Source of the DNA: Cinnamomum chago
Taxonomy: Eukaryota; Streptophyta; Magnoliopsida; Laurales; Lauraceae
Length of the DNA stretch: 64,000 nt
Direction of reading: 5' to 3'
Assembly (NCBI GenBank): GCA_038049695.1
Contig: CP142454.1
Location: 20,220,501 to 20,284,500, forward strand
Below are positions 1 through 12,060 of this stretch, piece after piece (position 1 is the first letter of the stretch; each line of letters opens with the position of its first letter). Below the pieces are notes generated by a model. The model searched no databases and was not told the origin of the DNA. It saw nothing but the letters and a program-made list of their open reading frames with translations. A program made the translations under genes and the position numbers.

Positions 1-3000
1 GATGTTGAAGGGCATTTAAGAAAATGTTAGCAGTTTCTCTATTGGTTAAGTGAGCTATGGAATTCTATCTCGGTAAAAACTATGGAAGATCTAAAAAGGA
101 GGAGAAAGAAAGAAAGACACCTTCAGTGTTTCCTTTAACTCCTCTGTTTTAGTCATAGTAGGCAACGTGCATTGATCTTCTACATGCACTGATGATACCG
201 ACGATATCACCATTGTTGAAATTTGCTCTCGTAAAGCCTCTGGCTGTGGAGTCACTTCTGGAATTCCATTGATTCCATCATCTTCTGTGGTTTTCTTACT
301 TAATATTCGCATGATATTATAGACGTACATCCACATGAACATGGCACCTAGCTGAAGGATTCATAATAAGAAACAAAATCTTCTCTGTGATTATGGTTGC
401 TTTTATAGTATGAAAGACAATAGATGTAATAACTTCTTCAATTCATAACAGCTATACTCTTACGGGAAGACACCCGAGAGAAATTTCAAATGCGAAGTCA
501 CTGTCCTAAAGAAGATCATACCGCCATAGATAGAGAAGAATATGCCAGTCCAAGTTTATTGCAGACTTCAGGATTTCCAAACGGACTGTGTTTCTCTTTG
601 CAGATTGCTGGGATGATTATGATTAACATATACCCCAAATTTCCTGTTCACATAATAAAAAGCAACCCTATATCATTTTATCCAATAATGGACTAATCTG
701 ATTATGATAAGTATAGTGGTAACCATGATGACAGAAATCACAATTAATTGCCTAACACTAGGAAAGGTTCTTTTTCTTGTCCTTCCATTTTCTGAAACAA
801 AATCAACTGGGAGATTGGCTTTTCATTTCTAGAGTCCCACCTCACCTACTAAATGTGTTAGTTGATTGGCAGTAGTTTAAACACTTGCTCAAAAATAAAC
901 AAGAGAACTAGAAGAATGTATGTAATCACATGAGCATAGTTGCAGAATTAAATGCAGATACTTACCAGCAGAACAGCAGCCGAAAATAAGGCTCCTCAAG
1001 CTAGAAGGAGCTCTTGTAATTTGAATTACAGCCCACCCAAGTAGTGAACCCAAAATAAAAGTGAGAAGTACATTTATTGGCATGAACCACCTGCAAAACA
1101 AAAAGAGACACTCCCTGGTTTAAAAAAAAATGTAAATTTCAGAATTTAGAGCGACATCAGTTCCACTCAGAGAGAACAGACGGTTCCTATTCTCTAATAA
1201 TGCTTTTACCGCACAACTTTCAAACAATAGATGAGCTGAAGCACTGAATTATAACCCATGAGTGTGTGAGATAAAGAGCTGAAGCATGCAAAAGACTAAC
1301 ATTGTAAACAGGATTAAAAGAAACTCACAATGAAACCATAAGCTTGAATGTGATTGTGCTTGATAGATTGCTATACACTAGAGTTGGATTAAATACAAAA
1401 AAGGTGACCTGATAAAGAACAGAGGGCTCAAGTCAGTTTAGAGATGGATGGAGAGAATGACCTAATAGACTGGAAAATACAAGTAGGAAGCTACAAGCAC
1501 AGAATACATCAAAAATAAAGAGAAAGGATCATTCATCGATCTGATTTGTTGTTAATTAGTACCTGTGATGTGTGGCCCACATGACCACACGGTCCACACA
1601 CCTCCTATATGCAGACCCTGATTGAATGGCTAAATGCATTAAAAAGTCCTCTTGATTTGGCTTTCTAAAAACTTTGACTTGGGAAAATGGTTTGAATTTC
1701 CATTCATTAAGGGATCCTATTTTGCTAATGATAGGGCTTATCTAGACCTATTGCTAACGACACAAAAAAGAGAAGGAGAAGAGAGCTTATGATTTCCTTA
1801 TAAACGAAGCGGCCATTGGGTTGTGGTAATCGATAAGTCATAGATCAAAGTTATGGTTGTATTATTTAGATCTACTCCAATGACGGTCAATCCTATGATT
1901 GCAAATATCAAGTGCTATCAAAGCATAGATTCGTAGCAATATGTTACCAGTATCAGAGCTTGGGTTCATAGGAATTGTATCTGAATGACCAATTTATGTT
2001 TGGTGATCAAAGTTGATATTTGCTATGACTTAGTGAAGATTGTTTTATTAAGAGGGCTTGGACACATTTTGTTTTTGATGACAGAAAAATGTCTTACAGG
2101 AGAGAATGATATTTATGAAAAAGCAACACTGAGGAAGGAGGTGAGTGTGAGAAAAAACTTCTGTTCTTTCCTCTCCTCCTCGCTCTCTCCCGGGCTGGCA
2201 AACAAGCATAACAAGGAGTAAAAGGCAATTGTAACTTTGGACAAATCCTTGATCACCTAAACAAAAATCACAATTCTGATGTCATTATCCTTCCTATAAC
2301 TAATAGCAGAGATCAAGTAAAGATGGTCACTTCTTCAGTTAAGAATTTCAAAACTCCTCATGGTTGGGCCACTCTGGTAGCTCCTGAGCCTATCAGAATA
2401 GTGGATTTCAATAAACCACATAACAGCATCAAGCATGACCTGTAACATCACTAATGGTATATTCACTTATTTGGGAATCAATCCATCATCATCAAAAGGG
2501 CAACCAATTGATAGCAGCATTGGGCCCACGAATTTCAATAATGTGATAGATTCAATATTTTGGTCATATATGTTAAGTAGTTATTTGTATAGTTTTCTAT
2601 CACCAATTGGTTTTGGGAATTATCCACTGTGGCTAGTTAGGACACCCACCGCGGGGAAAGACTCATCCCTAGTCATCTGGGTGAACTTTCATATTCTACC
2701 ATTGGTAGTTTGGCCCAATTTAAATTAGTTACTGGCTTACTTACCGGTGAATCAATTCCAATGATGATTTACAACTTTCAATCTCATCATTTCATGTCCA
2801 TTCTTTGAACCTTAAATCCTAAGAACAATAAAACTGTAGGCATGATATGCATGATAATAAACAATCAAAGACTAAAACATAAGTGAAGTGCAAACATGAA
2901 CTCATGAAAGCATAAAACAGCTCACAAGGTTCATATGCTTCCTGGCGTCTTCAACTAAAATATTCACACGACTAGTTGCGAGAAATGACCCGACACCAGT

Positions 3001-3060
3001 GACCAGAAGCACTTTTAGAACTGGCATAGATGCTGCAACAAAGAGACGCCAAAGCTCCAT
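1..3060 (-). CDS. PIN-LIKES (PILS) auxin efflux carrier family protein, 5' part; 3' end beyond window
   Basis: Exons on the minus strand: 2926-3060, 1329-1408, 966-1090, 522-643, 121-351, all with GT-AG borders and phases that join without a break (231 codons). A sixth exon from 64 leftward is possible but would need an intron of only 56 nt. The protein starts MELWRLFVAASMPVLKVLL, a hydrophobic first span typical of PILS proteins. It continues with FNPTLVYSNL, WFMPINVLLTFILGSLLGW and GCCSAGNLG, then IIIIPAICKEKHSPFG and FMWMYVYNIM. These are the order and spacing of the N-terminal five-helix half of the membrane transport (auxin carrier) domain, followed by the start of the acidic cytosolic loop. 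Family knowledge: PILS proteins sit in the endoplasmic reticulum and limit nuclear auxin signalling. The C-terminal helices lie outside the window. Intron 1 (1409-2925) is long and holds no recognisable gene. Family identity is firm; the member is not determined. Confidence 0.88.
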
Positions 3061-3550
3061 GTTGAAATTTATTCAAAACTTTTAGTACCTTTTTTCCGAT
3101 CTTCTCTGCAAGGGGACAAAGAAAAAGCTTGCGTCAACAACTTCTAGAGGTGAATTCTCATGTGTAAATATGAAATTGGACATGCATGTAATTAAATTCA
3201 AATTGGGTCTCCACTCCAGAATCGGAGAGTGCTTATAACGTACATCAACAGGAACAAAAGGTTTTACCATAAATATCAGTACTTCATCTAGACCGCAGTG
3301 AAAAACACAGAAATTCAATATAGTGAAACTGCATTGCATTGAGCTTCAGTGCTGCACCGTCAAAAGAATGAGTGGGGCCTACCTTCCTAAAATCTAAGCC
3401 GTTGATATACTCTTAACGCTATTGCATTGATGAATCATGCCACATAAGAGAGAGACAAGAATTTCACATAGTTCAAAAAAACCGTCTACATCGACGGCGA
3501 GAGAGCAACATCTATATCTTTTGACTCTATTGGTTTTATATATATATATA

Positions 3551-3733
3551 GGGGAGGTTTCAAGTGCATCAATCCCTCACCATAGGGTGAAGGACACTTC
3601 CATAATTGGGCATTTTCAACTACAAAAGTTACTTTTCAAGGACATAGGGTGAGGTACACATCCTTGTCTTCATGTGCAAAAATGGGAAGTGTCCCTCACC
3701 CTATGATGAGGGATAGATGCACTTGAAACTTTC

Positions 3734-3735
<2 letters not shown>
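3551..3735. mobile_element. MITE with ~50 bp terminal inverted repeats, inside a TA microsatellite
   Basis: The ends are inverted copies of each other over about 50 bp (GGGAGGTTTCAAGTGCATC at the left; the complement of the right end reads GGGAAAGTTTCAAGTGCATC). Each arm carries the sub-motif CCCTCACC...AGGGTGA. The element is flanked on both sides by (TA)n, as expected if it targets TA. No coding capacity. One end of a related copy is at 31041-31092. Confidence 0.75.

Positions 3736-3772
<37 letters not shown>
3736..3772. repeat. (TA)n microsatellite between two MITEs
   Basis: An uninterrupted AT/TA dinucleotide run separating the MITE at 3551-3735 from the one at 3774-4123. A shorter TA run precedes the first MITE at about 3537-3550. 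Confidence 0.95.
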
Positions 3773-3773
<1 letters not shown>

Positions 3774-3774
<1 letters not shown>

Positions 3775-4123
3775 CAAGGCTCTCCTAAACTCAAACTTAG
3801 GATAAAATCTCGTAAGCTTATGGTTGTGGGGCCCACCTTTAGCCAATCCAAATGGACCAAACACATGACCCCCATAAATTGCACATGTCCACCAACTTTC
3901 GGTCGTATCTGAATTTACTAGACCGTTGGATCAACAATGTATTGATCCAAATATATAGTTGACTATTAAACTTTTGGGCCCATATGGAGATGATAGAAAT
4001 CGCGGTAGGGGCTGATTTTTTGCAGAGAGTAAGATCCCAATGAGTCATTGAAATTCTCCTCATCCCCATCCCCATGTGGGTCTCCAAGTGAGCCCCAACA
4101 CACACTTGATCTTAGGAGAGCTA
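3774..4123. mobile_element. MITE, ~350 bp, family copy of 31104-31475
   Basis: It starts CAAGGCTCTCCTAAACTCAAA and ends with the degraded inverse CTTAGGAGAGC. The whole body aligns with 31104-31475, with shared blocks such as CACATGTCCA/CACATGTCTA, AACCGTTGGATC, TTGACTATTAAACTTTTG and ATATGGAGATGATAGAAATC. The other copy keeps both inverted ends, which defines the element's limits. Non-coding; superfamily not certain. Confidence 0.75.
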
Positions 4124-5609
4124 ATTACGAAACCCATGAAGCCCTAAGAAAGTCTTGGTATAATGATCAAAATGCCCTTGACCATGAACCCGGTCATTGG
4201 CTAACCCAATGGATCAATCCGATAAACCCGAAATACAAAACATAAACCCAACAGATACTAACACCAAATTTAAGTGGGCCAACCGTTAAGTTGAGCAGTG
4301 GATTTTTACACAAGATGTGCTCATTTTTCTTTTCCTTTTTTATATATAAAAGAGAGAAGTGAAGGGAGTTGATATGTGTTATAAGATGTAGTCAAATAAG
4401 CGCAGTAGACCATTTCGTTCTAACCTTTTCAATAATATCCAAAATATTAACATTACTTTATATAGAAGGCTCATAGCTGTTTCGGCGACAGCAAGTTTGC
4501 AATAAAAATCTCAAGAGATTATGATATTTTTTGCTAAATGCATATCATCCACATGTAGAATAAGTTCTAGGCATATAAGTGATCTAAACATTTTGGGCTT
4601 GTGATCAACGCATAAAGACCAATATAAAGTAAATAGGAAAGCAAATTAAGTACCTGTTCAGTTATCATCAACTATCTCATCAATCTTGATTCATTACAGT
4701 ATAGCAACAATTAATTGATTTGATTGGCTAGAAATAATAAGTGCAGTGTGAAAAAAAAAACTATAGATAAATATTTAAAATAACTGCTCCTTAATTTGAT
4801 TCAACGGGGAATGTTCTCCTACAAGCCGACTCTACATACTTCTCATATACGGTCCAACTCAGGGCCTGTTTAACCTATTAGTGGGGGTAGGGTATACTGA
4901 AAAGGCTGACAAAATAATTAATTAGCTATGTCAAATCATCTTAACCCTTAATTTAATAGTTATAAAGTTTAGTGAGTTTTTAACTATAAATATCTTTGAT
5001 ATACAATTCAACAGAGGATTTAGGTCTTATGAGAGCAAAATGGGGCTTGGTGCCAAATCATGGGGGTTGAGAGTGAAATCCCCACGGAAATAGACTGCAT
5101 ATACTGTTGCTCGCAAGAGAACATTTCTCATGATTCCATTGCCTACTTCAGTCCCAAACCTCATTGCGTCCATTCAAAGGATTTGGTAACGAAGGAGATG
5201 AACATATATTTAATAATAACTTATGGGGCTTTTTTAACCCCTTACATATAGGGGTAGTCACCCCATCAAACTCGCTTGAAAATATTAGGCTCACCTCCAA
5301 AATTCACATGAAAATCTCATATCCACCCACAACACATAAAAATCATGGGTTCACCTACAAAATTCAACTACTTGTTTGAGGCTACCCCGTCAAACAAAAA
5401 TCTTTGGTCCTCCACTCCGAGTGAAAGGCGTTCCCAATCAACCCGGCAAACCCGCGTTCTCATATGCATGCATATGCTACCTTAATCATAGTTTCCACCC
5501 GATGTGTTCATCGACTGAAGCCCGGGTGATGTTTCACTTCCAGCGTGTGCTGAAGCTTAAACAGAGCTAGTAGACATACAAGGAGGGAGGGAGAGAGAGT
5601 AGACATACA

Positions 5610-5695
<86 letters not shown>

Positions 5696-6295
5696 CTTCC
5701 ACGTTAAGAGGGCTATTGGGTTAAGAAGAAAACAGATCGAAATGGAACCAGAAACTGGCTATATATTTCCATCAACTTTCACGTACTTGCCATGTAAGAT
5801 CTCCTAAATCCAACAAGGAGATGTCACCTTGTTTTATTTAATCATCTCCTGATTTCAAAATTCTGGAACAACAAGTACGCCCGTAACAAATGCAGCTAAA
5901 ATAAGAAAGAAAATCTCCAAGCTTACCTTAACAAGCAAGAGCTATATAAACTGCATGCATTTGCAGAGAAATTCAACACAAGAAGCCAGGTGGGGAGGAG
6001 CTCAGCTACCTTTCTTATTATTTATAAAGGAGATTGGAAGCACATTGCGTAAGAGTTATTTACTGCCTGTCGACTCATCAACCACACATAAGTTGAAAGA
6101 AATAGCAGTACTCAAGCAAAACAGGGAACGGAAAATAGATACAAATGAATGCACCTCAGGGTTATGGCGGGGCCCTCAATCTGTATAGACGATGCATTGC
6201 ACTTTGAGCAGTTGAGTTTCGTAGGTACTTACTACGCAGCAACTGAGTGCGGCATGCGGTATGCAGAGACACATGATGCATAGGCTATTTCTCGA
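4124..6295. other. Intergenic, no gene recognised
   Basis: AT-rich sequence with only short open frames lacking family motifs. It contains the GA microsatellite at 5612-5693. Probably includes upstream sequence of neither flanking gene, since the PILS gene starts at 3060 and runs the other way. Confidence 0.5.
5612..5693. repeat. (GA)n microsatellite, ~82 bp
   Basis: Perfect GA dinucleotide run, preceded by a shorter GA run at 5591-5600 with the same flank (AGTAGACATACAAGGAG is duplicated nearby). Confidence 0.97.
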
Positions 6296-6478
6296 TCACA
6301 AGGACTAATTCAATTGGTCTAGGACTACGGTTTACACCTGGAGGTTATGGGTTTGAAACTGTACCATTGAGACTACGGAAAAATTTTACCCGACTTTTTC
6401 TTCTGGGCTTGTAGGAATTATTCTGACCAAAGGATTGAAATCCGCGTTATCAAAGTAATAATAAAAAAAAAATAGACC
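6296..6478 (+). mobile_element. tRNA-derived SINE
   Basis: About 183 bp with an A-box-like motif (ATTCAATTGGTCTAGG) and, about 35 bp further on, a B-box-like motif (GGGTTTGAAAC), the spacing of an internal Pol III promoter. It ends in a short A-rich tail at about 6460-6472. Flanking direct repeats ATTTCTCGA (6287-6295) and ATTTCTTGA (6479-6487) match in 8 of 9 bases, as expected for a target duplication. Family not identified. Confidence 0.55.
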
Positions 6479-6493
6479 ATTTCTTGAAGGGAA

Positions 6494-6643
6494 CCGGATC
6501 CCCTGTTTGGTCAAACAGGGGATTCCTGTTTGGACCAAATAGGGCCCTCCACGTGGGGGGGCGGAAGAAAAAAAGTCAAGTTCTCTTTCCTCCGCCCCCC
6601 CATGTGGAGGGCCCTGTTTGGACCAAACAGGGGATCCTTATCC
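6494..6643. mobile_element. Foldback/MITE hairpin with 9 bp target duplication
   Basis: Two arms (about 6496-6570 and 6585-6637) are complementary: GGATCCCCTGTTTGG at the left and CCAAACAGGGGATCC at the right, with CCCTCCACGTGGGG inside. TGAAGGGAA occurs directly at both flanks (6485-6493 and 6644-6652), so a 9 bp target duplication is likely, pointing to a Mutator-like origin. Non-coding. The left arm has an extra internal copy of the GTTTGG block. Confidence 0.6.
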
Positions 6644-7504
6644 TGAAGGGAAGAGCATTTAAAGTGAGTGTTTTACAATAGACACTGACTTCATCAATCA
6701 ATAGTCTCATCAGACTCCCAGTCTGAAAACGTGGAATCACCGAAAACCTCTTTCATTTGCCATGGTACTTGTTAATAAGTATTTTGTTTTGAGCCCGGAT
6801 ATCCGGTCGGAATTTTCACATGCTCATCAAGAGTGGACTATTTACAGGTGGTGTGCCCCATTAACAAAAAACCACATGCAACTGTCATCTATTTGACTCA
6901 AAACCTTAAAATTACGGTTTTTTCTTCTGATGACGGCACACTATGAGTGGTCCAATATTCATTGTAAAAGTGTAACAACTGCAATAGATTATTCGGGCGA
7001 TAGTTTTTTGGTAAAATAGTACTTGTTAATATTAATATTGAGAAATTGCCAATAGCTAAACTCCTCCACTGAATTCGGTGAACCCAAGTGCTCCACTTGC
7101 TCACTTCACTTATGCCCGTCAATGTAAATAAAATACTGGGGGCATTGAGTTGCTTGGAAAAGAGGGCTTTGTTAGAATATTTTCTTATAGTGTGGCCGAC
7201 ATGATCCCATTCATTGGTTTAAAAGTTCAAACGGTGTGACTCTTCCCCTTCACGTGGGGAAAACCAAGAAGTGCAGCTATAATTTATTTCAACTATTTTG
7301 AAGAAATAACTTGGATTGAATAAATTATAATTGCATATAATGCATTGAATCTAATTAGATTGAAATAGGAAACAGAGTCAAACTTTACGGGCTTCTTTGA
7401 TGGAGTGAGGCCAAAATCCTCAATATGTACCATGGCTCTTGATTCAAGCTCTCAAACCCAAAACTTGGTGATATTCTATTACGATTGACACATACCTAAA
7501 AAGA

Positions 7505-8465
7505 AGAAAAAAAAAAACCTTTTTGTATATACCCCTTAACGTTTGTATGATTTGTAAATAAGACCCTAGGGTTTTAGTATTTTTCAAATAGATCACTGTA
7601 TTTTCATTTTAATACCTTCCGTGTCCCCAAAATTAATAATCTTTCAACCACCATAGGTTCTTAGAGCAAAATGACACTTTTGTCCATCTCTTTTATTCTT
7701 ATATGCATATTTTCAAAAGCGTTGACTCAAATTTTTTTTATAAAGCATGTAACATGAACAATTGCACTTAGTATGAGAGAATAACCATACATAAATTCAT
7801 TTTTTATCAATTCAGTGCTTATTTCATTAAGTCCAAACTGATCATGACGGTAATCAACACATGTACTTATAACTGATTATGATTTATCCAATCAGTTACC
7901 GTTGGATTTATGAAAGTTTCAAATACATGTTAAAGATATATTGGGGAACGGGCAAATGTAAAAAAAATATTAATTTTTAGAATTTGTGATGGGGGATGGT
8001 GTTTGGCTCTATATAAAAGAAATATTTGTGGAAGGGACAAATGTAAAATAAAATATATTAATTTTTAGAATTTGCGATAGGTAGGGGGTTTTAAACTTTT
8101 CTCAGATATGGGTGGGGGTTTCAGGCCCCAGGCCCTTGTATTGGGTCCACCCATTGCCGTGTGCATGGGAGAGTTATTGAAAGAAACCATTTGGACTTGA
8201 GATAAAATAGTGGTATTTTTGTAAATAATAATATACTCGTTTTTGTTTAATGGATGTAAGGGCAAAGTTGTCATTTATATAAGACTCCCACACAAATCTC
8301 ATGGTGGCTGCTCATTCTTGTTTGGAATATTGATTTTGGGGACATGAAAGATAATAAAAAGAAAAGGCTGGAGCTTATTTATAAATACTAAAATCTAAGG
8401 GCCTATTTACAAATCCTATAAAACTTATTGGGGTATATACAAAAAGCTAAAAAAAAAAAAGGTTT
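7505..8465. mobile_element. ~960 bp element with ~130 bp terminal inverted repeats
   Basis: The left end (7510-7640: CCTTTTTGTATATACCCC, then ATTTGTAAATA, TTTTAGTATTT, GTGTCCCCAAAAT) is the imperfect reverse complement of 8325-8465. Inside are two near-identical blocks (about 7945-7993 and 8032-8085) containing AAATATTAATTTTTAGAATTTG-like sequence. No transposase frame is present. Long inverted ends fit a non-autonomous Mutator-like or foldback element; target duplication not resolved because both ends sit in A-runs. Confidence 0.6.
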
Positions 8466-9871
8466 ATCAGGGAGAAAATTGAGTGCCACACTTCATCACA
8501 TGAATTGTTCATGTAAAACATATGTGATTGAAGGTATTGATCAAACTGTTAATGAGATGCAAGGAAAAGTTTATCAGCATATACTTTATCATCTGGATCT
8601 TTTAAAGTATTCTTTCAATATAAGTGCTTATTGTGTTATATTTAATTCAAGTATCAAAATCCATTCAATTTCTATTTCATCTGTATGAGAATAGAATGGG
8701 AGTAATTTTTTTTCTTTTGGGCCACTTCTTTTAATGGAGAAAATCCAATGACAAGAGTACCCCTACTGAGGGAGAGCCGAGGCTTAAGAAAAAGAACATC
8801 CTCCACTTTAGAGCCTTGGCATGCGCATTCCCCACTGTCCAAACAAGGACGCCACTTTTGGGGCATACCTCACACTACACTACACCTACCATTTTTTTGA
8901 AACGGATCCCCTGTATCCACCATTTTTATGTTCTTAAAATCTAGAATCTACCATTTGAGTTGACATCTAGTTTTAACCAACTCACCTTTTTTGTTTTTTC
9001 CTTCTTTTTTCCCCTATGTGACATTTTTTTTTTTTTTTTTGGTTTCTTTTAAATATAAAAATGAAAGTTTGATGTGCCGTTGATCTCCACAATAAAAAGA
9101 GTTAAGACAACATTGAATATGTTTTTCATCCCCACAATAAAGCAGTGATGACCATATCATTAATTTAATTGGGTTCACTGAAATTTGTCCTCCATTTATC
9201 TCTACCTACAGATTTTGAATGTAGAGTGCATCAGACTCATGACTGGATGGATCCTCACTAAAACACTAAGCTCCAGAGTGAACAACGAGACAGCCCAGTG
9301 GTAAGAGCACTTCATTCTCACCGCCAAGTGAAAGTGATTGTCTTTTATCATATACTAGTGGAGTCCTGCACGTGCAAGGAACACAATCTTTCAGTGTGAT
9401 AATATGGAAAAATGAAGTCATTGATAAACTCAATATTAACAATCCCATTGGATAATGACCAGTTTACATATAGCTCCTCATTTTTTTTGGCAAATTAAGT
9501 AATTTACAATCACTAATTGTTCTTATGAAATTCAGTAGAAGCTTCAATAGAAAAAAAGTAAGAAGAAGATGGAATAACAAGATATATGGAAGGAAACTAA
9601 CAGAAAAAAAGTTGAAAACCAACCTTTTCTGGCCATACATGATTGACAAAACACTCACCAATTTCAATATAAATCGATAGTCCGACCTATTTCCCATTAA
9701 AATTTGTCTAAAACCTAGCGCCAAATACATACAAAATTCATGTTGAGAAGCACTGAATAACAGTAATATCAATACAAAGAAATTTGAATATCATGGAAAG
9801 AAACAAGATTGATATGTCAAGATGAGAGCCAGAGCAACAACTTAAAAAGCTTTCTTGAATTAAAATGACAC
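8466..9871. other. Intergenic, no gene recognised
   Basis: AT-rich sequence with poly-T tracts (about 9028-9041). A tRNA-like A box (CAGCCCAGTGGTAAGAGCA, about 9290-9308) is present without a matching B box, so it may be a SINE fragment. The last five bases, GACAC (9867-9871), are the target duplication of the LTR element that follows. Confidence 0.45.
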
Positions 9872-10411
9872 TGATGATGCCAAAAAGTGGTTTTCGGGCA
9901 CCACCGGTCAAGTATAAAGCAATTAATGTGAAAAATTAATGGAGAGAGAGAGAGAGTTTATAGTGATTCGGTCAGTGTGACCTACGTCCACTTCAATTGG
10001 TTACTTTATTGCTCCGGGGAAGAGATTACAAAGTAGATGCGTACAATGATAGTGTAAAAATGGGGAAGAATTGATTGCCCCCCAGTGCTAGTGGGGCTTT
10101 GTGATTTATAGTCTTCCCCTAACAGATGGGGAGACTCTTCAACAACGAACGATTCAATCTGGCGGAGTCTTCGAACCGCTCCCAATAGAAGAGGCAGGTA
10201 GGATCTCCTCCGCAGGACTTGGTAAAAGCAGGTAGATAGAACGACGCGCTGACTTTATCATTCAGTGGATCTGGACCCGGCCCTCAATGGGTTGATTTAG
10301 ACCTGAGCTCATCACGGACTTGAGTCACTTAGACCTGACCCACCATCGTGGACTAAGTCACTTGGGCCCGACCCGTCATTATGGACCGAGTCATTTGGGC
10401 CTGGCTCATCA
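9872..10411 (-). repeat. LTR, left copy (3' LTR of the element)
   Basis: 540 bp, begins TGATGATGCC and ends GGCTCATCA on the plus strand. It aligns over its whole length with 13413-13952 without gaps; 14 mismatches counted by eye. Contains a short GA run near 9941-9955. Confidence 0.95.
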
Positions 10412-10414
10412 TTT

Positions 10415-10431
10415 GCCCCCCAATGCCCCTT
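10415..10431 (-). other. Polypurine tract of the LTR element
   Basis: Read on the minus strand, AAGGGGCATTGGGGGG ends next to the 3' LTR, the usual position of the plus-strand priming site. Confidence 0.7.
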
Positions 10432-10589
10432 GTCTAAGAAAACTCGGAGAAGGGGCATTAACTTGAACTTTTTAGCTCTGGGTGGTGGAGATTCCCTCTG
10501 CTAGATGACTCTTTCCCTCTATGATATATTTTTGCCTCGCTAAACACCTCAAGTCTTTTCCATTTTTTTAATGATGGGCCGCTGTTTGG

Positions 10590-11450
10590 TGTTGGGAGCG
10601 CGGGCGCCTGGGCGCTAGGAGAGCTGGGCACGGGCGCGGGCGCTGATGATGCATGCCATGAATTATTTTGGAAAGAAATGAACCAAAAGAAATGAATCAC
10701 TGGATCACTGGCAGGGCGCCCATGTGTACTCTCTTTTCATCATTTTTTTTTATAGTGGGCGAGCACTTGGAAGGGACGCCCATGTGATACTTTTTTCCTG
10801 TTTTTTTTTTTTATGGGCGACGAACAAGGCAGGCGCCCCTGCTGCTGCTGTGCTCGCTGACGAGGGGAGACGAGGCGCCCGCCTGTGCTCGCTGACATCG
10901 GACGGGCTGCTGCTGTGCGCCAGGCGGGCGACGCTGGACGGGCTGCTGCTGTGTGCCAGGCGGGCGACGCCGGATGGCGCCCTCGCTACTGCGGGCAAGG
11001 CGAGTGTGGACGCCGGGCGGGGGGCGCCCCTGCTGGTGCCAGCAGGTGCTGGGCACCCAGCAGTGGGCGTGCAGTTTTTTTTTTTTTTAATTGTGGGAAA
11101 CTTCTGTAGGCCAAAACAAGTGCAGATTTATCATCATGTTAAGATTTGATGAGCAATAGGCAAGTGGGCCCCACTGCCTTCACTTTCTAGATGGCACAGA
11201 CTCTCTCCATTAATTTTGGGGTGCTGAATAGGTGGACACCACCAACAAAAAAGTCAACCCAAGGATTATTGATGACACTTGTTGGGCAAGCACGCCCGTG
11301 AACATGGGCGAGGCTCCTTTTTTTTTTATGGGCATGAACAAGTGGGCGCCCCTGCTGCTCCTGGGCGCTGGTGCTGCTGGGCGCCCAGCCCTGTTGGTGT
11401 GGGCGAGGAGCTGCTGGGCGCCCAGCAACAGGAGCTCAAGTGTACGACAG
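10590..11450. repeat. GC-rich non-coding interior with repeated GGGCGCCC palindrome
   Basis: This part of the LTR element has many copies of GGCGCC/GGGCGCCC (about 10 across the block) among CTGCTG and poly-T stretches. The same motif recurs in the gag coding region (12965-13095). Open frames here are low-complexity and do not look like real proteins. Confidence 0.65.
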
Positions 11451-11763
11451 CTATCTGGAGTGGTGGTTTATATCTCCCATGACACCCACCAACTTCAAAA
11501 CATGAACATTTCTCATTGGTCTCAGTGTCTTTTTTGGACTTTTAACACCATCAATCACCGCCATAGGCGGTGAGTTCTGTAGGGCTCGTCGAGAGCTTCG
11601 ATTTGATTTATACGCCCCGTTTTGGAGCACCTTGGGCGAGCCTGGGCTGCTTGGGAGAGCCGGGGCTGCCTTGCGAGCTTTGGGCGCTATGGAGGAAGCT
11701 GGCCTTGGCGTGCAGGCATCAAGAGGCACCACTTTTGGCGAGCTAAGTGGGTCAGGCACCACT

Positions 11764-12060
11764 AAGCTGGAGATAGGTTGCCTGTTTGAGAACAGTGCAG
11801 AGGTAGGTCAAGCTTTTTAGCAACCCGCGAGAGAGCCACTAAGCTGGAGATAGACTGCCTGTTTGAGAACAGTGTAGAGGCCAAGCTTTTTTGGCGACCC
11901 GCGAGAGAGCCGCTAAGCTGGATATATAGGCTGCCTGTTTGAGAACAGTGCAGAGGCCAAGCTTTTTTAGCGACCCGCGAGAGAGCCGCTAAGCCGGAGA
12001 TAGACTGCCTGTTTAAGAATAGTGCAGAGGCAGGTCAAGCTTTTGGCGATCCACTAGATG
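11764..12060. repeat. Tandem repeat, ~75 bp unit, about 4 copies, at the 3' end of gag
   Basis: The core GCCTGTTTGAGAACAGTG starts near 11780, 11857, 11933 and 12007 (periods 77, 76 and 74). Each unit also has CTAAGCTGGAGATAG and GCGACCCGCGAGAGAGCC. The last unit overlaps the end of the gag frame. Confidence 0.9.

Noticed and set aside
5508..5702. Leu-Ser repeat frame
   Set aside because: Pure translation of the GA microsatellite.
9288..9310. tRNA A-box-like sequence CAGTGGTAAGAGCA
   Set aside because: No B box or acceptor stem; too short to call even a SINE.
10724..11149. 141-codon open frame rich in Ala, Arg and Gly on the plus strand
   Set aside because: It is a by-product of the GC-rich GGGCGCCC/CTGCTG interior of the LTR element; several overlapping frames on both strands are equally open and none has a protein motif.
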